Source: Gammaproteobacteria bacterium (GTDB lineage: Bacteria > Pseudomonadota > Gammaproteobacteria > Competibacterales > Competibacteraceae). From it: a stretch of 64,000 nt of DNA. Location of the stretch: positions 124,001 through 188,000 of the forward strand of contig JACKMZ010000007.1 of NCBI GenBank assembly GCA_024235135.1, read 5' to 3'. A program made the translations under genes and the position numbers. Of this stretch, positions 1 to 8,538 are shown one piece after another (position 1 is the first letter of the stretch; every line of letters starts with the position of its first letter). The notes beneath the pieces are model-generated. The model was not told the DNA's origin and made no database searches. It saw nothing but the letters and a program-made list of their open reading frames with translations.

Positions 1-477
1 GGCGAGGTGTTGCCGGATGGCCAGGAAGGCGAACTGGTCTTCACCACCCTGGCCAAGGAAGGGATTCCCATGCTCCGTTACCGAACCCGTGATTTGACCA
101 CCCTGTTGCCGGGCACGGCGCGGACCATGCGGCGCATGGCGAAGATTACCGGGCGCAGCGACGATATGCTGATCATCCGTGGCGTCAACGTATTCCCGAC
201 CCAGATCGAGGAACTGATCTGCAAAAGCCCCCAACTGGCGCCGCATTATTTCATCGAGGTCTACAAGGATGGCCACATGGACTCGGTCGATGTGCTGGTC
301 GAGCCCAAACCGGGCGTCAGCAAGGAAGATCAGGCGGCGGCGGCCAAGCAATTGCAGCACGACATCAAGACGTACATCGGCATTTCCACGACCATCAAAC
401 CGGTGGACATCGGCGACATCGTGCGTTCCGAAGGCAAAGCGAAAAGAGTGATCGACAAACGCCCCAAAGGCGGTTGA
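1..477 (+). CDS. paaK: Phenylacetate-CoA ligase family protein, C-terminal part
   Basis: The reading frame is open from the first base, so only the last 158 residues are present. They match the C-terminal region of PaaK-type adenylate-forming enzymes, which make phenylacetyl-CoA or another aryl-CoA from acid, ATP and CoA. Visible marks are YRTRDLTTL, the hinge region with GRSDDMLIIRGVNVFP, and the small swivelling C-terminal domain ending near KAKRVIDKRPKGG with the conserved lysine region. The adenylate-forming core lies outside the window, so the exact substrate cannot be read. A hairpin follows 18 bases after the stop. Confidence 0.88.
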   Translation, partial: GEVLPDGQEGELVFTTLAKEGIPMLRYRTRDLTTLLPGTARTMRRMAKITGRSDDMLIIRGVNVFPTQIEELICKSPQLAPHYFIEVYKDGHMDSVDVLVEPKPGVSKEDQAAAAKQLQHDIKTYIGISTTIKPVDIGDIVRSEGKAKRVIDKRPKGG

Positions 478-494
478 CGGATTTTTCCAATCCT

Positions 495-515
495 CGTCCC
501 GCATTCGGTGGGACG
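495..515 (+). terminator. Hairpin after the ligase gene
   Basis: CGTCCC and GGGACG form a 6-bp stem around a 9-base loop just after the paaK stop. A T-rich stretch follows about 17 bases later rather than directly after the stem. It sits between convergent genes, where a terminator is expected. The call rests on position and stem only. Confidence 0.4.
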
Positions 516-558
516 CGGGTTTGGAAGGACGGTTTTTCTCGCTCCTATCGATCCAAGA

Positions 559-1032
559 TCACAATAAGCCGTCTATCGCGTCGGTAATTTCCCTGGCTAG
601 CGGCTCGACTTTCGACGGCCACATATCGACGAGATGGCCGTCCGCGTCGATGAGATATTTGTGAAAATTCCAGCGCGGCGCTGCGTCCTCGCCGACCTGC
701 TCGACTATCCAACGGTAGAAAGGATGGGCATCCTGCCCGATGACGCGCTGTTTGGCGGTCATCGGGAAATCCACCCCGAAACGGGCGGTGCAGAATGCCT
801 GGATGGTCTCCTCGGCAGCGGGTTCCTGCTGGCCGAAATCGTTGGACGGAACGCCCAACACGATCAGCCCCCGATCCCGGTATCGTTGCCACAGCTTTTG
901 CAGTCCCGCGTATTGCGGCGTATAGCCGCATTCCGACGCGGTATTGACTATCAGCACCGGATGGCCCTGGAAATCCTGTAGAGACAGCGGCTTGTGATCG
1001 ATGCTCGTGAATGAGTAGGGGTGCGCGCTCAT
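559..1032 (-). CDS. Glutathione peroxidase family protein
   Basis: 157 residues, the usual length for bacterial GPx/BtuE enzymes, which reduce peroxides with glutathione or thioredoxin. The peroxidatic motif NTASECGYTPQY carries Cys (not selenocysteine) at about residue 35. The family's downstream signature appears as GVPSNDFGQQEP, and the Trp/Asn active-site segment as PRWNFHKYLID. The ATG has a GGGAGA ribosome site a few bases upstream. There is no signal peptide, so it is cytoplasmic. It may form a transcription unit with the B3/4-domain gene upstream (54-base gap). Confidence 0.93.
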   Translation of the reverse strand: MSAHPYSFTSIDHKPLSLQDFQGHPVLIVNTASECGYTPQYAGLQKLWQRYRDRGLIVLGVPSNDFGQQEPAAEETIQAFCTARFGVDFPMTAKQRVIGQDAHPFYRWIVEQVGEDAAPRWNFHKYLIDADGHLVDMWPSKVEPLAREITDAIDGLL

Positions 1033-1086
1033 GTGTTCTCCCGCTATTGTTCAAGCCCGATGTCCTGTTTGGACACTCGGGTACGA

Positions 1087-1749
1087 TTAATCCTGCCGCA
1101 CAATCCAGGTTCGTATATCCGTACCCGCGGTGAAACGCGTCAACAAATCCCGGCCTCGTTCCAGGCCGGCTTCCAAGCCGACCTCGCCGGAAAATCCCAT
1201 GATCACCATCAGCGCCTGACGGGTTTGGGTGGTGATCGGCGCCCGTTCCGAATCGCTGGTCGGACTGCCGAATGGACCGGCTTGATCCGCAAGTAGCGGC
1301 AGATTCTCCAAATTGATCTCGCCCTTGCCTATGCCTTTGTAGGTTTCCCCAGTCCGGCCTCGCCTGAATACGATCGGCGGTTGCAGCCGCGCGCAATCGT
1401 AAGAACCCAGCGGATGATGCGTTTCCAGGGACAGCAGGTTGTTGATGTCCACCAGCGTATTGACCCGGTACAAGCCTTTCCCCTGCGCGATCCGGCGCAA
1501 TAACGCCTCGGCGGAGCCGCGATATCGGCCAGGGTCCTTGCCGCAGGACTTATAGGCGCTGCGCTGCGCCGCGACTTCCGGTAGACCGGCGATCTGTCCC
1601 ACGTCCCGTTTCGCCAATGCGGCGATCCGCTGTTCGATTTCCCGCCAAAGCGATTCGTCCTGTCCAGCGACGCTTACGGTCGCGGCAAGGCAACCCAAGG
1701 CCAGTGTCGGCGCCTGTATTCGCCACTCCCGGTCCAGATGGATGATCAT
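1087..1749 (-). CDS. B3/B4 tRNA-binding domain protein (PheT-like, stand-alone)
   Basis: 220 residues resembling the stand-alone B3/B4 domain found in the beta subunit of phenylalanyl-tRNA synthetase. Stand-alone versions are thought to act as editing-like or tRNA-associated proteins, but most are uncharacterised. Supporting stretches are SCGKDPGRYRGSAEALLRR, VNTLVDINNLLSLETHHPLG and the late FSGEVGLEAGLERG. The ATG follows a clear GGAGGA site. No membrane segment or signal is seen. It lies upstream of the glutathione peroxidase on the same strand. Confidence 0.8.
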   Translation of the reverse strand: MIIHLDREWRIQAPTLALGCLAATVSVAGQDESLWREIEQRIAALAKRDVGQIAGLPEVAAQRSAYKSCGKDPGRYRGSAEALLRRIAQGKGLYRVNTLVDINNLLSLETHHPLGSYDCARLQPPIVFRRGRTGETYKGIGKGEINLENLPLLADQAGPFGSPTSDSERAPITTQTRQALMVIMGFSGEVGLEAGLERGRDLLTRFTAGTDIRTWIVRQD

Positions 1750-1792
1750 CGTCGGCCTATCCTCCGTTCATTTCGGTCACGCCGCTGACGGC

Positions 1793-2917
1793 TCACGGCG
1801 CCGCGTTGGGCGGCGACCGGTTGATTTCGTCAAGAATGTCCTCGGCCCGCCGTTGCAGAGCGTGGAATTGCTGAAGACGCTGCGAATCGTTATGACGCAA
1901 TCCGTCGATCAGGGCCAGCAAAGCATCCCGCCGGGCTTTGGAAAATTCCAGCAACAGCCGGTAACTGACGTATGAAGGCGAACCGCGGGTCAGATCGATG
2001 GGTTGCAGACGCTGGTAGATCGCCTGCCAATACGCCAGGGGTTGCCGTTCCAATTGCCGAGCGAAATCGATCGCCTCAAGCTTGCCGCTTTTCGCCTGCC
2101 TGACCCAATGATTGAAAGCGGTATTGGCCGCTCGTTCCTGATCGCGAAACCAATCCACCGTGATGTTGAAATCCAATTCCCTGGCGACATCGTAGACGGG
2201 TTTGGGTGTCAGACTCGCCAGGATCACGGACAGTACGCTCAGCCCGGCCAATCCCAAAAGCAATCGGACGGGATCGCGTCGGCGACGAACCGCCGCCCCC
2301 AGGGGACGCGCGCAGATCAAACCCAGCGCGCACCCGCCCGCCAGACCGCCGATGTGCGCCGCATTGTCGATGCCGGATTGCAGCAGGCCGTAGGCCATGG
2401 ATACTCCCACGAAGACCAACGCGATCAGCGCCAAGTGCTTGATCACGGCGCGCGGCAAGGTATCGCCGCGAATCAGCAAATACGCCAACAACGCCCCGTA
2501 AACGCCGAAAATGGCGCCCGATGCGCCGACGCTGATGTGCGGATGCTCATGCCAGAGCAGGCTGGCAAAACCGCCGGTAATCGCCGCGCCGAGATAAATC
2601 AGCGCAAAAAACACGGGGCCGTACAGCCTTTCCACCAAACGGCCCACTTCGAACAGCACCCACATATTGAGCGCCAAATGAACGATGCCGAAATGCAAAA
2701 ACGCATGGGTCAGCAAACGCTGCCACTGACCGCTGGCCGTCAAGGGTCCGTAATTCGCGCCCCATTTCACATACAGCCAGCCATCGGCTTCGAACAAACC
2801 CGCGCCCCAGTAGCCGATGACCGCGAATACCGCCACGTTGACGCCTATCAGCAACGGGGTGACGTATAGCCGGGGCGTCGTTTCCCGAAGTTGCTCCTGA
2901 AAACTGGGGCTGGGCAA
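1793..2917 (-). CDS. Rhomboid family intramembrane serine protease
   Basis: 374 residues. The first about 230 hold six or so hydrophobic segments with the rhomboid catalytic serine in GASGAIFGVYGALLAY and the catalytic histidine in DNAAHIGGLAGG, so the Ser-His dyad is intact. Rhomboids cut transmembrane segments within the inner membrane. The remaining about 140 residues form a hydrophilic, partly helical tail (about 235-374) that the core family lacks. The frame begins at TTG; no ATG is available near the first membrane segment. A weak GAGG precedes it. Substrate unknown. Confidence 0.88.
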   Translation of the reverse strand: MPSPSFQEQLRETTPRLYVTPLLIGVNVAVFAVIGYWGAGLFEADGWLYVKWGANYGPLTASGQWQRLLTHAFLHFGIVHLALNMWVLFEVGRLVERLYGPVFFALIYLGAAITGGFASLLWHEHPHISVGASGAIFGVYGALLAYLLIRGDTLPRAVIKHLALIALVFVGVSMAYGLLQSGIDNAAHIGGLAGGCALGLICARPLGAAVRRRRDPVRLLLGLAGLSVLSVILASLTPKPVYDVARELDFNITVDWFRDQERAANTAFNHWVRQAKSGKLEAIDFARQLERQPLAYWQAIYQRLQPIDLTRGSPSYVSYRLLLEFSKARRDALLALIDGLRHNDSQRLQQFHALQRRAEDILDEINRSPPNAAP

Positions 2918-2953
2918 TGTCCTGCCTCACTGGGTTTCGACGGGCAACCGGCA

Positions 2954-4333
2954 TTACTCACGCCGCCAAATCGTACCCTCGGGCTTGTCTTCCAGAACGA
3001 TGCCCTGTTCTTTTAGGACATCGCGAAGGCGATCCGCTTCCGCCCAGTTCTTGGCTTGGCGGGCGGCGGTTCGCTGGTCGATCAATGCCTGGATATCCGA
3101 CTGGCTTGCGTCGTCCGCGCCACGCAGGAAGATTTCAGGATTGTCTTGCAACAGACCCAAAACCCCACCGAGTTGAAGCAACGTGTTGCCCAGACGAGCG
3201 GCCTGTTCCCGGTTGTCGCCGCGCAATCGATTGATCTCGCGCGCCAGGTCGAACAACACGGCCATCGCTTCCGGCGTATTGAAATCGTCGTCCATGGCGG
3301 CCCGGAAGCGGCTCAAATAAGCTTCGTCGACCGGTTCGTCCACGCGCGGCAAATCCCGCAATGCCGTGTACAGACGAGTCAGCGCGGTTTTCGCCTGATC
3401 GAGGTTTTCATCGGAATAATTCAGCGGGCTACGGTATTGGCTGGAGACGATGAAAAAGCGCACGGCTTCCGCCGGATAACGCTCCAACACTTCACGCACG
3501 GTAAAGAAATTGCCCAGCGATTTAGACATCTTTTCTTCATTGATTTGCACGAAGCCGTTGTGCATCCAGTAATTGGCGAATTTTTCCTCGGTCGCCGCTT
3601 CCGATTGGGCAATCTCGTTTTCGTGATGGGGAAATTTCAGGTCCATGCCGCCGCCGTGGATGTCGAAATGCGTCCCCAGGCACTTCATGGACATGGCGGA
3701 GCATTCGATATGCCAGCCGGGACGGCCGGGTCCCCACGGACTGTTCCATTGCGGCTCGCCGGGCTTGGCGGCTTTCCACAATACGAAGTCCAACGGATCG
3801 TCTTTGATCTCATCGACTTCCACCCGGCTGCCGGCGCGCAGATCGTCGAGTTTCTTGTTGGCCAGTTCCCCGTAACGCTGGAAACGGCTCACGTCGTAAT
3901 ACACGTCGCCGTTGCCACCGACATAGGCATAGCCCTTGTCCACCAACGTCTGGATCAAGGACAGCATGGCTTCCACGGACCCGCCATGAGTGGCTTGCGG
4001 CTCGATGTCGGGACGCAGCACCTTGAGCGCGTCCATGTCTTCGTGCATGGCCCGGATGAAGCGTTGCGCCAACGCGTCCGAGGTTTCCCCGTTCTCCTGC
4101 GCACGGCGGATGATTTTGTCGTCGATATCGGTAATGTTGCGGACATAGGTCACGGCATAGCCCAGCGAGCGCAGATAGCGCACCACCACGTCGAAAACCA
4201 CGATGGCCCGCGCATTGCCGACGTGACAGAAGTCGTACACGGTGATGCCGCAGACGTACATCCGCACCGTGCCCGGTTCGATGGGGACGAAGATTTCTTT
4301 CTGGCCAGACAGACTGTTATAGATTTGCAGCAT
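2954..4333 (-). CDS. cysS: Cysteinyl-tRNA synthetase
   Basis: 459 residues, full length for CysRS, the class I enzyme that charges tRNA-Cys. The HIGH-like motif is CHVGNAR near residue 36, with the zinc-binding Cys28 in VCGITVYDF. KMSKSLGNF is the second signature. The zinc ligands continue with ECSAMS and the HHENEIAQSE segment. The C-terminal anticodon-binding region ends with EGTIWRRE. It lies 58 bases downstream of gltX on the same strand and is probably co-transcribed with it. Confidence 0.97.
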   Translation of the reverse strand: MLQIYNSLSGQKEIFVPIEPGTVRMYVCGITVYDFCHVGNARAIVVFDVVVRYLRSLGYAVTYVRNITDIDDKIIRRAQENGETSDALAQRFIRAMHEDMDALKVLRPDIEPQATHGGSVEAMLSLIQTLVDKGYAYVGGNGDVYYDVSRFQRYGELANKKLDDLRAGSRVEVDEIKDDPLDFVLWKAAKPGEPQWNSPWGPGRPGWHIECSAMSMKCLGTHFDIHGGGMDLKFPHHENEIAQSEAATEEKFANYWMHNGFVQINEEKMSKSLGNFFTVREVLERYPAEAVRFFIVSSQYRSPLNYSDENLDQAKTALTRLYTALRDLPRVDEPVDEAYLSRFRAAMDDDFNTPEAMAVLFDLAREINRLRGDNREQAARLGNTLLQLGGVLGLLQDNPEIFLRGADDASQSDIQALIDQRTAARQAKNWAEADRLRDVLKEQGIVLEDKPEGTIWRRE

Positions 4334-4391
4334 GGTAGGGCGTTATCCGGTAGCGTTCGGGAAAGCGGCGTGAGACGGCGACGCTCGGGCG

Positions 4392-5798
4392 TCAACAGCA
4401 GGCTTGCAGGCGCTGCCTGACCAGAGCGGGCGGGACAAGAGACAGAATGTGCGCCAACTCCGGGCCGTGCGTCATACCCGTCAACGCCGCCCGCAAGGGC
4501 ATGAACAACGCTTTGCCCTTGGCGCCGCTGCGCTGCTTGAGATCATCGACCAAGGCTTTGTACGATGCCCCGTGCCGTTCATAGGCGGCCAGGGCATGAG
4601 CGAAGAAAGCCGCTCCCGCGGCGGTGGTCAGGGCACGGGCTTCTTCGTCCAAAGGCAAAACGTCGCTGAACAGCCGCGCCGCCCAATCGCGGGCGTCTTC
4701 GGGAAAGCGGACGTTGGGCCTGACCGCTTCGAGAAATTCTCCCTGGACCTGCTCCGGAACGGCCTGCCGGACCGCTTCTCCCAACCAATCCCATAGTCGA
4801 TCCACCGGAGTGCGCGCCACGGTTTCGCTCTGCCAGTGCAGCAATTGCGCTTCGTCGTATCGGGCGGGGGCGCGGTTCAAGCGGTCGATGGCGAAATGAG
4901 CCGCCAATTCTTCCCGATCCATCCAAGCATCCTGCGCATAGGTATGACCCAACCGGGCCAGATAATTATTCAGGGCATCGGGCAGATAACCGGCTTCCCG
5001 CAACTGCCGCACGCTACGGCTGCCATGGCGTTTGGACAGCGGGCTGCCGTCGGCGCCCAGCAACAGCGAGATATGCCCGTAGCACGGAGCTTTCAGACCC
5101 AGGGCTTCGAGCAACAGCAACTGCCTTGGCGTGTTGGTCAGATGATCCTCGCCGCGCAAAACATGGGTCACCCCCATCAGCGCATCGTCCACGGCATTGG
5201 TGAAGAAAAACTGCGCGCTGCCATCGGCCCGGCGGATGATGAAATCCCCGATGTCGTCGCTCGCATGCCTTTGCGGCCCACGCACCAGATCGTCGAAAAC
5301 GACGTCTCGCCCGGTGGGCACGCGAAAGCGCAAGGTCGGTTGGATGCCCCGTTCCCGGCGTAGGGCGCGCTCGGTTTCGCTCAGGTGCGCGCAAGCGCCA
5401 GGATAACGCGGCGGCCGGCCGGCGGCGAGTTGCGCCTTGCGCGACAGGGCCAACTCGGTGGGCGAACAGAAACACGGATAAACCCGGTCTTGACTCTCCA
5501 ACACCTGATAATAGCGGCGATACACCTCGTCACGGGCCGATTGCAGATACGGGCCGTGGTCGCCACCCGTTTCCGGACCTTCCTGCCAGTCCAGGCCCAA
5601 CCAGCGCAGATCGTCGAGCAAATCCCGCATCAGGCTGTCCTGGCTGCGCTCCCGATCGGTATCCTCTATACGCAGCAGGAATACTCCCGCGTTTTTGCGC
5701 GCGAGCAAGGCATTGAACAACGCGGTGCGGGCGTTGCCCAGATGAATATGTCCCGTTGGGCTGGGCGCGAAACGGGTTTTCAGGGTGGAATCGTTCAT
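4392..5798 (-). CDS. gltX: Glutamyl-tRNA synthetase
   Basis: 468 residues, the usual bacterial GluRS length. The class I signature is FAPSPTGHIHLGNART at the N-terminus, and the second signature is LSKRHGSRSV near residue 255. A CFC...CAH set of putative zinc ligands near residues 107-137 matches the E. coli type enzyme. It makes Glu-tRNA(Glu) for protein and tetrapyrrole synthesis. The ATG is unambiguous. It is divergent from the periplasmic cyclophilin gene, with about 115 bases shared between them. Confidence 0.97.
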   Translation of the reverse strand: MNDSTLKTRFAPSPTGHIHLGNARTALFNALLARKNAGVFLLRIEDTDRERSQDSLMRDLLDDLRWLGLDWQEGPETGGDHGPYLQSARDEVYRRYYQVLESQDRVYPCFCSPTELALSRKAQLAAGRPPRYPGACAHLSETERALRRERGIQPTLRFRVPTGRDVVFDDLVRGPQRHASDDIGDFIIRRADGSAQFFFTNAVDDALMGVTHVLRGEDHLTNTPRQLLLLEALGLKAPCYGHISLLLGADGSPLSKRHGSRSVRQLREAGYLPDALNNYLARLGHTYAQDAWMDREELAAHFAIDRLNRAPARYDEAQLLHWQSETVARTPVDRLWDWLGEAVRQAVPEQVQGEFLEAVRPNVRFPEDARDWAARLFSDVLPLDEEARALTTAAGAAFFAHALAAYERHGASYKALVDDLKQRSGAKGKALFMPLRAALTGMTHGPELAHILSLVPPALVRQRLQACC

Positions 5799-5913
5799 AA
5801 TGTTGTCGATGGTACCGAAAAGCGCGGGCTGTCACCAATCGCGGTCAGTTTGGCTATTGGGAAAAGCCTTATTATCATGCAAATCGATTGTTAGTCGATT
5901 GAGAAGGAATGCC

Positions 5914-6489
5914 ATGTTCAGATTACTCCTTGCAGGTTTGACCCTGTTGCTGACGACAGCGCCGGTATGGGCCGCCGGCATTAAGGTCACGATGAACACC
6001 TCCCTGGGCGTTATCGTACTGGAGTTGGACCCGGACAAAGCGCCGCAAACCGTGGCGAATTTCGTGCAATACGCCAAGAGCGGCTTTTATCAAGGCACCG
6101 TATTCCATCGGGTCATCCCCGATTTCATGATTCAAGGCGGTGGCTTCACTCCGGATTTTCAGGAAAAGGACACCCGCCCGCCCATACCTAACGAAGCGAG
6201 CAACGGCCTCAAAAATGCTCGCGGCAGCATTGCCATGGCCCGCACCCCCGACCCGAACTCGGCGACCGCGCAGTTTTTTATCAATCTCAAGGACAATGCC
6301 TTTTTGGATTATCCCGCTCAGGACGGTTGGGGATACGCCGTGTTCGGCCGGGTCGTGGAAGGGATGGATGTGGTGGATCAAATAGGCCGGACGCCTACGG
6401 GCTCCTCCGGTCCGTTTTCCAGCGACGTTCCACAAACGCCGGTGGTCATCGAGAAAGTCGATGTCGAAACCCCCTCCACTCCCGAGTAA
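5914..6489 (+). CDS. Cyclophilin-type peptidyl-prolyl isomerase, exported
   Basis: 191 residues. The start is set by the ATG preceded by GAGAAGGA, which gives an N-terminal signal peptide (MFRLLLAGLTLLLTTAPVWA) with AxA-like cleavage near residue 21. The rest is a full cyclophilin domain: FHRVIPDFMIQGGG, the ATAQFFINL catalytic segment and GWGYAVFGRVVEGMDVVD. It should catalyse proline isomerisation in the periplasm (PpiA-like). The cytosolic paralogue lies directly downstream, separated by a few bases. Confidence 0.94.
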   Translation: MFRLLLAGLTLLLTTAPVWAAGIKVTMNTSLGVIVLELDPDKAPQTVANFVQYAKSGFYQGTVFHRVIPDFMIQGGGFTPDFQEKDTRPPIPNEASNGLKNARGSIAMARTPDPNSATAQFFINLKDNAFLDYPAQDGWGYAVFGRVVEGMDVVDQIGRTPTGSSGPFSSDVPQTPVVIEKVDVETPSTPE

Positions 6490-6516
6490 ATCCAGCCTAC
6501 CTAAGTGAATGACACC

Positions 6517-7008
6517 ATGATCAAATTCCACACCAATTATGGCGTGATCGGCATCGAGCTGGATCACGAGCAAGCGCCCCTCACCGCCGCCAATTTCCTG
6601 CAATACGCACAGGAAGGTTTTTTCAACGGCACCTTGTTCCATCGGGTGATTCCGAATTTCATGATTCAAGGCGGCGGTCTCGAACCGGGGATGGTCAACA
6701 AACCGACCCGCGCGCCCATCAAGAACGAAGCGGCCAACGGCCTGAAGAACAAGATCGGCACCCTGTCCATGGCGCGGACCAGCGACCCGCACTCAGCAAC
6801 CGCGCAGTTTTTCATCAATGTCAGCGACAACGATTTCCTTGATTATCCGGGCCGTGACGGCTGGGGTTACGCGGTGTTCGGCAAGGTCGTGGAAGGCATG
6901 GACGTGGTCAATCAGATCGTCAGCGTGCCCACGACCTCCCGGCGCGGCCATCAGGACGTGCCGGTCGAAGACGTGCTGATCGAAAACACGGAAGTCACCG
7001 AGGACTAG
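6517..7008 (+). CDS. ppiB: Cyclophilin-type peptidyl-prolyl isomerase, cytoplasmic
   Basis: 163 residues without a signal peptide, aligning over its whole length with E. coli PpiB. FHRVIPNFMIQGGGLEPGM, SATAQFFINVSDNDFLDYP and the HQDVPVEDVLIE end are typical. I chose the ATG because MIKFHTNYG matches the PpiB N-terminus; an in-frame GTG at 6505 would add four residues, and neither has a good ribosome site. It closely follows the exported paralogue and precedes lpxH by two bases, so the three genes look like one operon. Confidence 0.95.
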   Translation: MIKFHTNYGVIGIELDHEQAPLTAANFLQYAQEGFFNGTLFHRVIPNFMIQGGGLEPGMVNKPTRAPIKNEAANGLKNKIGTLSMARTSDPHSATAQFFINVSDNDFLDYPGRDGWGYAVFGKVVEGMDVVNQIVSVPTTSRRGHQDVPVEDVLIENTEVTED

Positions 7009-7010
7009 GC

Positions 7011-7736
7011 ATGGCCATTATGTTCATCTCCGATCTGCATCTGGATGAACGGCGCCCGGCCATCACCCGGTTGTTTCTGGATTGGCTGAAAACGCGGTCA
7101 TCAGAAACCCAGGCATTGTATATCCTGGGCGATCTGTTCGAGGTGTGGATCGGCGATGACGATGACGGGGAACTCGGTAAAACCGTTGCCGGCGCTCTGC
7201 GGGCCGTGGCCGAGCAGGGCATCCCCGTCTATTTCCAGCATGGCAATCGGGATTTTCTGCTGGGACGGGATTACGCCGCCGCCAGCGGAATCCAGCTATT
7301 GCCGGAAAGTCAGGTAATCGACCTGTACGGCACGCCGATATTGATCATGCACGGCGATACCTTGTGTACGGACGACGTCAAATACCAGGCTTTTCGGGCC
7401 AAGGTCCGTTCACCGGAATGGCAAGAAAACATGCTGGACAAACCGCTGACCTTGCGCCGCCTGCTGGCCCGACAACTACGTGACGAAAGTCAACAAGCCG
7501 TGGCCGACAAACCACCGGAAATCATGGATGTCAATCAACAAGCCGTGTTGGATGCCTTGAATCAGCATGGCGTGCGGCATCTGCTGCATGGTCACACCCA
7601 TCGTCCGGCCATTCATGATTTCATGTTGGATGGGGAACCCGCTCAGCGCATCGTGTTGGGCGATTGGTATGAACAAGGAAGCGTGCTGATTTGCGATTCG
7701 GACGGCCGGCGTCTGGAACGATTACCGTTGACGTAG
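7011..7736 (+). CDS. lpxH: UDP-2,3-diacylglucosamine diphosphatase LpxH
   Basis: 241 residues, the standard length. LpxH hydrolyses UDP-2,3-diacylglucosamine to lipid X in lipid A synthesis at the inner membrane. The metallophosphoesterase metal ligands are visible: FISDLHLDE, LGDLFEVWIGDDD, GNRDFLLG and HGHTHRPAIHD. In E. coli ppiB and lpxH are also adjacent, and the same order here supports both calls. It fits with msbA elsewhere in the window. Confidence 0.96.
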   Translation: MAIMFISDLHLDERRPAITRLFLDWLKTRSSETQALYILGDLFEVWIGDDDDGELGKTVAGALRAVAEQGIPVYFQHGNRDFLLGRDYAAASGIQLLPESQVIDLYGTPILIMHGDTLCTDDVKYQAFRAKVRSPEWQENMLDKPLTLRRLLARQLRDESQQAVADKPPEIMDVNQQAVLDALNQHGVRHLLHGHTHRPAIHDFMLDGEPAQRIVLGDWYEQGSVLICDSDGRRLERLPLT

Positions 7737-7999
7737 TTCGCCCCGCGCACGGTCGACCGCTCCGACTCCCCCTAGCCGTCCCACGGCGGTCATCTCCAAT
7801 CCTCCTGGCCGCCGATGCTTATTTCCATTCCAATCGATCACGCCGCCGTCGCGGTACGCGTGCGGATCGGGGCGGATGCCGGCCCTCTTCCGTACCAGCG
7901 ATCCTGCTCGTCAATCGCCTAACCGCCCATCGTATCGCCCGGTTCCAAACACTATCGGACTAACTTGACGAGGTGCCCACGGATTTTCAGTCCAGGCAC
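7737..7999. other. Non-coding stretch before the MarR promoter
   Basis: About 260 bases between lpxH and the MarR promoter. I see no convincing ORF, RNA gene or strong terminator here; the sequence is GC-rich and unstructured to the eye. Confidence 0.5.
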
Positions 8000-8028
8000 T
8001 TGAAACGATAGCATGCTACACATATAGT
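8000..8028 (+). promoter_or_regulatory. Sigma-70 promoter of the MarR-EmrAB unit
   Basis: TTGAAA (8000-8005) and TATAGT (8023-8028) are separated by exactly 17 bases. An inverted repeat AGTAA-GCA-TTACT (8026-8038) overlaps the end of the -10 box and is a reasonable operator for the MarR protein encoded 39 bases downstream, implying autorepression. Confidence 0.65.
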
Positions 8029-8066
8029 AAGCATTACTTATTATATGGTTGATATACTGTTAATCG

Positions 8067-8501
8067 ATGAGCACCCGCCAACACACTCTCGGCTTTTTCC
8101 TGGTCGATGTAACGCGGCTGATGCGGCGCGCGTTTCAGGCGCATCTGCAGGCACGGCAAAGCGACCTGACCCTGGCCAAGGCACGGGCGCTGGTCTATTT
8201 GTCGCGCAACGAAGGCGTCCGCCAGGTCGAGCTGGCGGACATGTTGGAAATACAGCCCATTACGCTGGCGCGGCTGATCGATCAGTTGGCCGAGACGGGG
8301 TTGGTGGAACGCCGATCCGATCCGAACGATCGGCGCGCGTTTCAGCTCCATCTGACCGATAAGGCGGCGCCGCATCTGGAACTCATCGAACAAGTGACGG
8401 CCACGGTCCGCGACGAAATGCTGCGCGGCATCGATCAGCAGCAGGTATCCGGGATGATGGATGCCCTCGCGCGGATGCGGGAAAACCTCACCGCTCGCTG
8501 A
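8067..8501 (+). CDS. MarR family transcriptional regulator
   Basis: 144 residues with the winged-helix MarR core: the VELADMLEIQPITLARLIDQL recognition region and the wing with RRSDPNDRRAFQLHLTDK. MarR proteins bind small phenolic or drug-like ligands and release palindromic operators. The gene directly precedes an EmrA-EmrB pair on the same strand (37-base gap), so it most likely represses the pump and itself. The ATG has no clear ribosome site. The ligand cannot be inferred. Confidence 0.92.
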   Translation: MSTRQHTLGFFLVDVTRLMRRAFQAHLQARQSDLTLAKARALVYLSRNEGVRQVELADMLEIQPITLARLIDQLAETGLVERRSDPNDRRAFQLHLTDKAAPHLELIEQVTATVRDEMLRGIDQQQVSGMMDALARMRENLTAR

Positions 8502-8538
8502 TTACCGCCGCACCGTTTACACCTGGAGCTGTTCCCCC

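Noticed and set aside
2003..2869. 288-codon open frame on the plus strand
   Set aside because: Antisense to the rhomboid gene, low-complexity Gln/Arg-rich product, no ribosome site.
3056..4420. 454-codon open frame on the plus strand
   Set aside because: It is antisense to cysS, a complete and well-recognised gene; the product has no family-like pattern.
7737..7963. Continuation frame after lpxH
   Set aside because: Arg/Pro-rich translation with no ribosome site or family pattern; judged non-coding.
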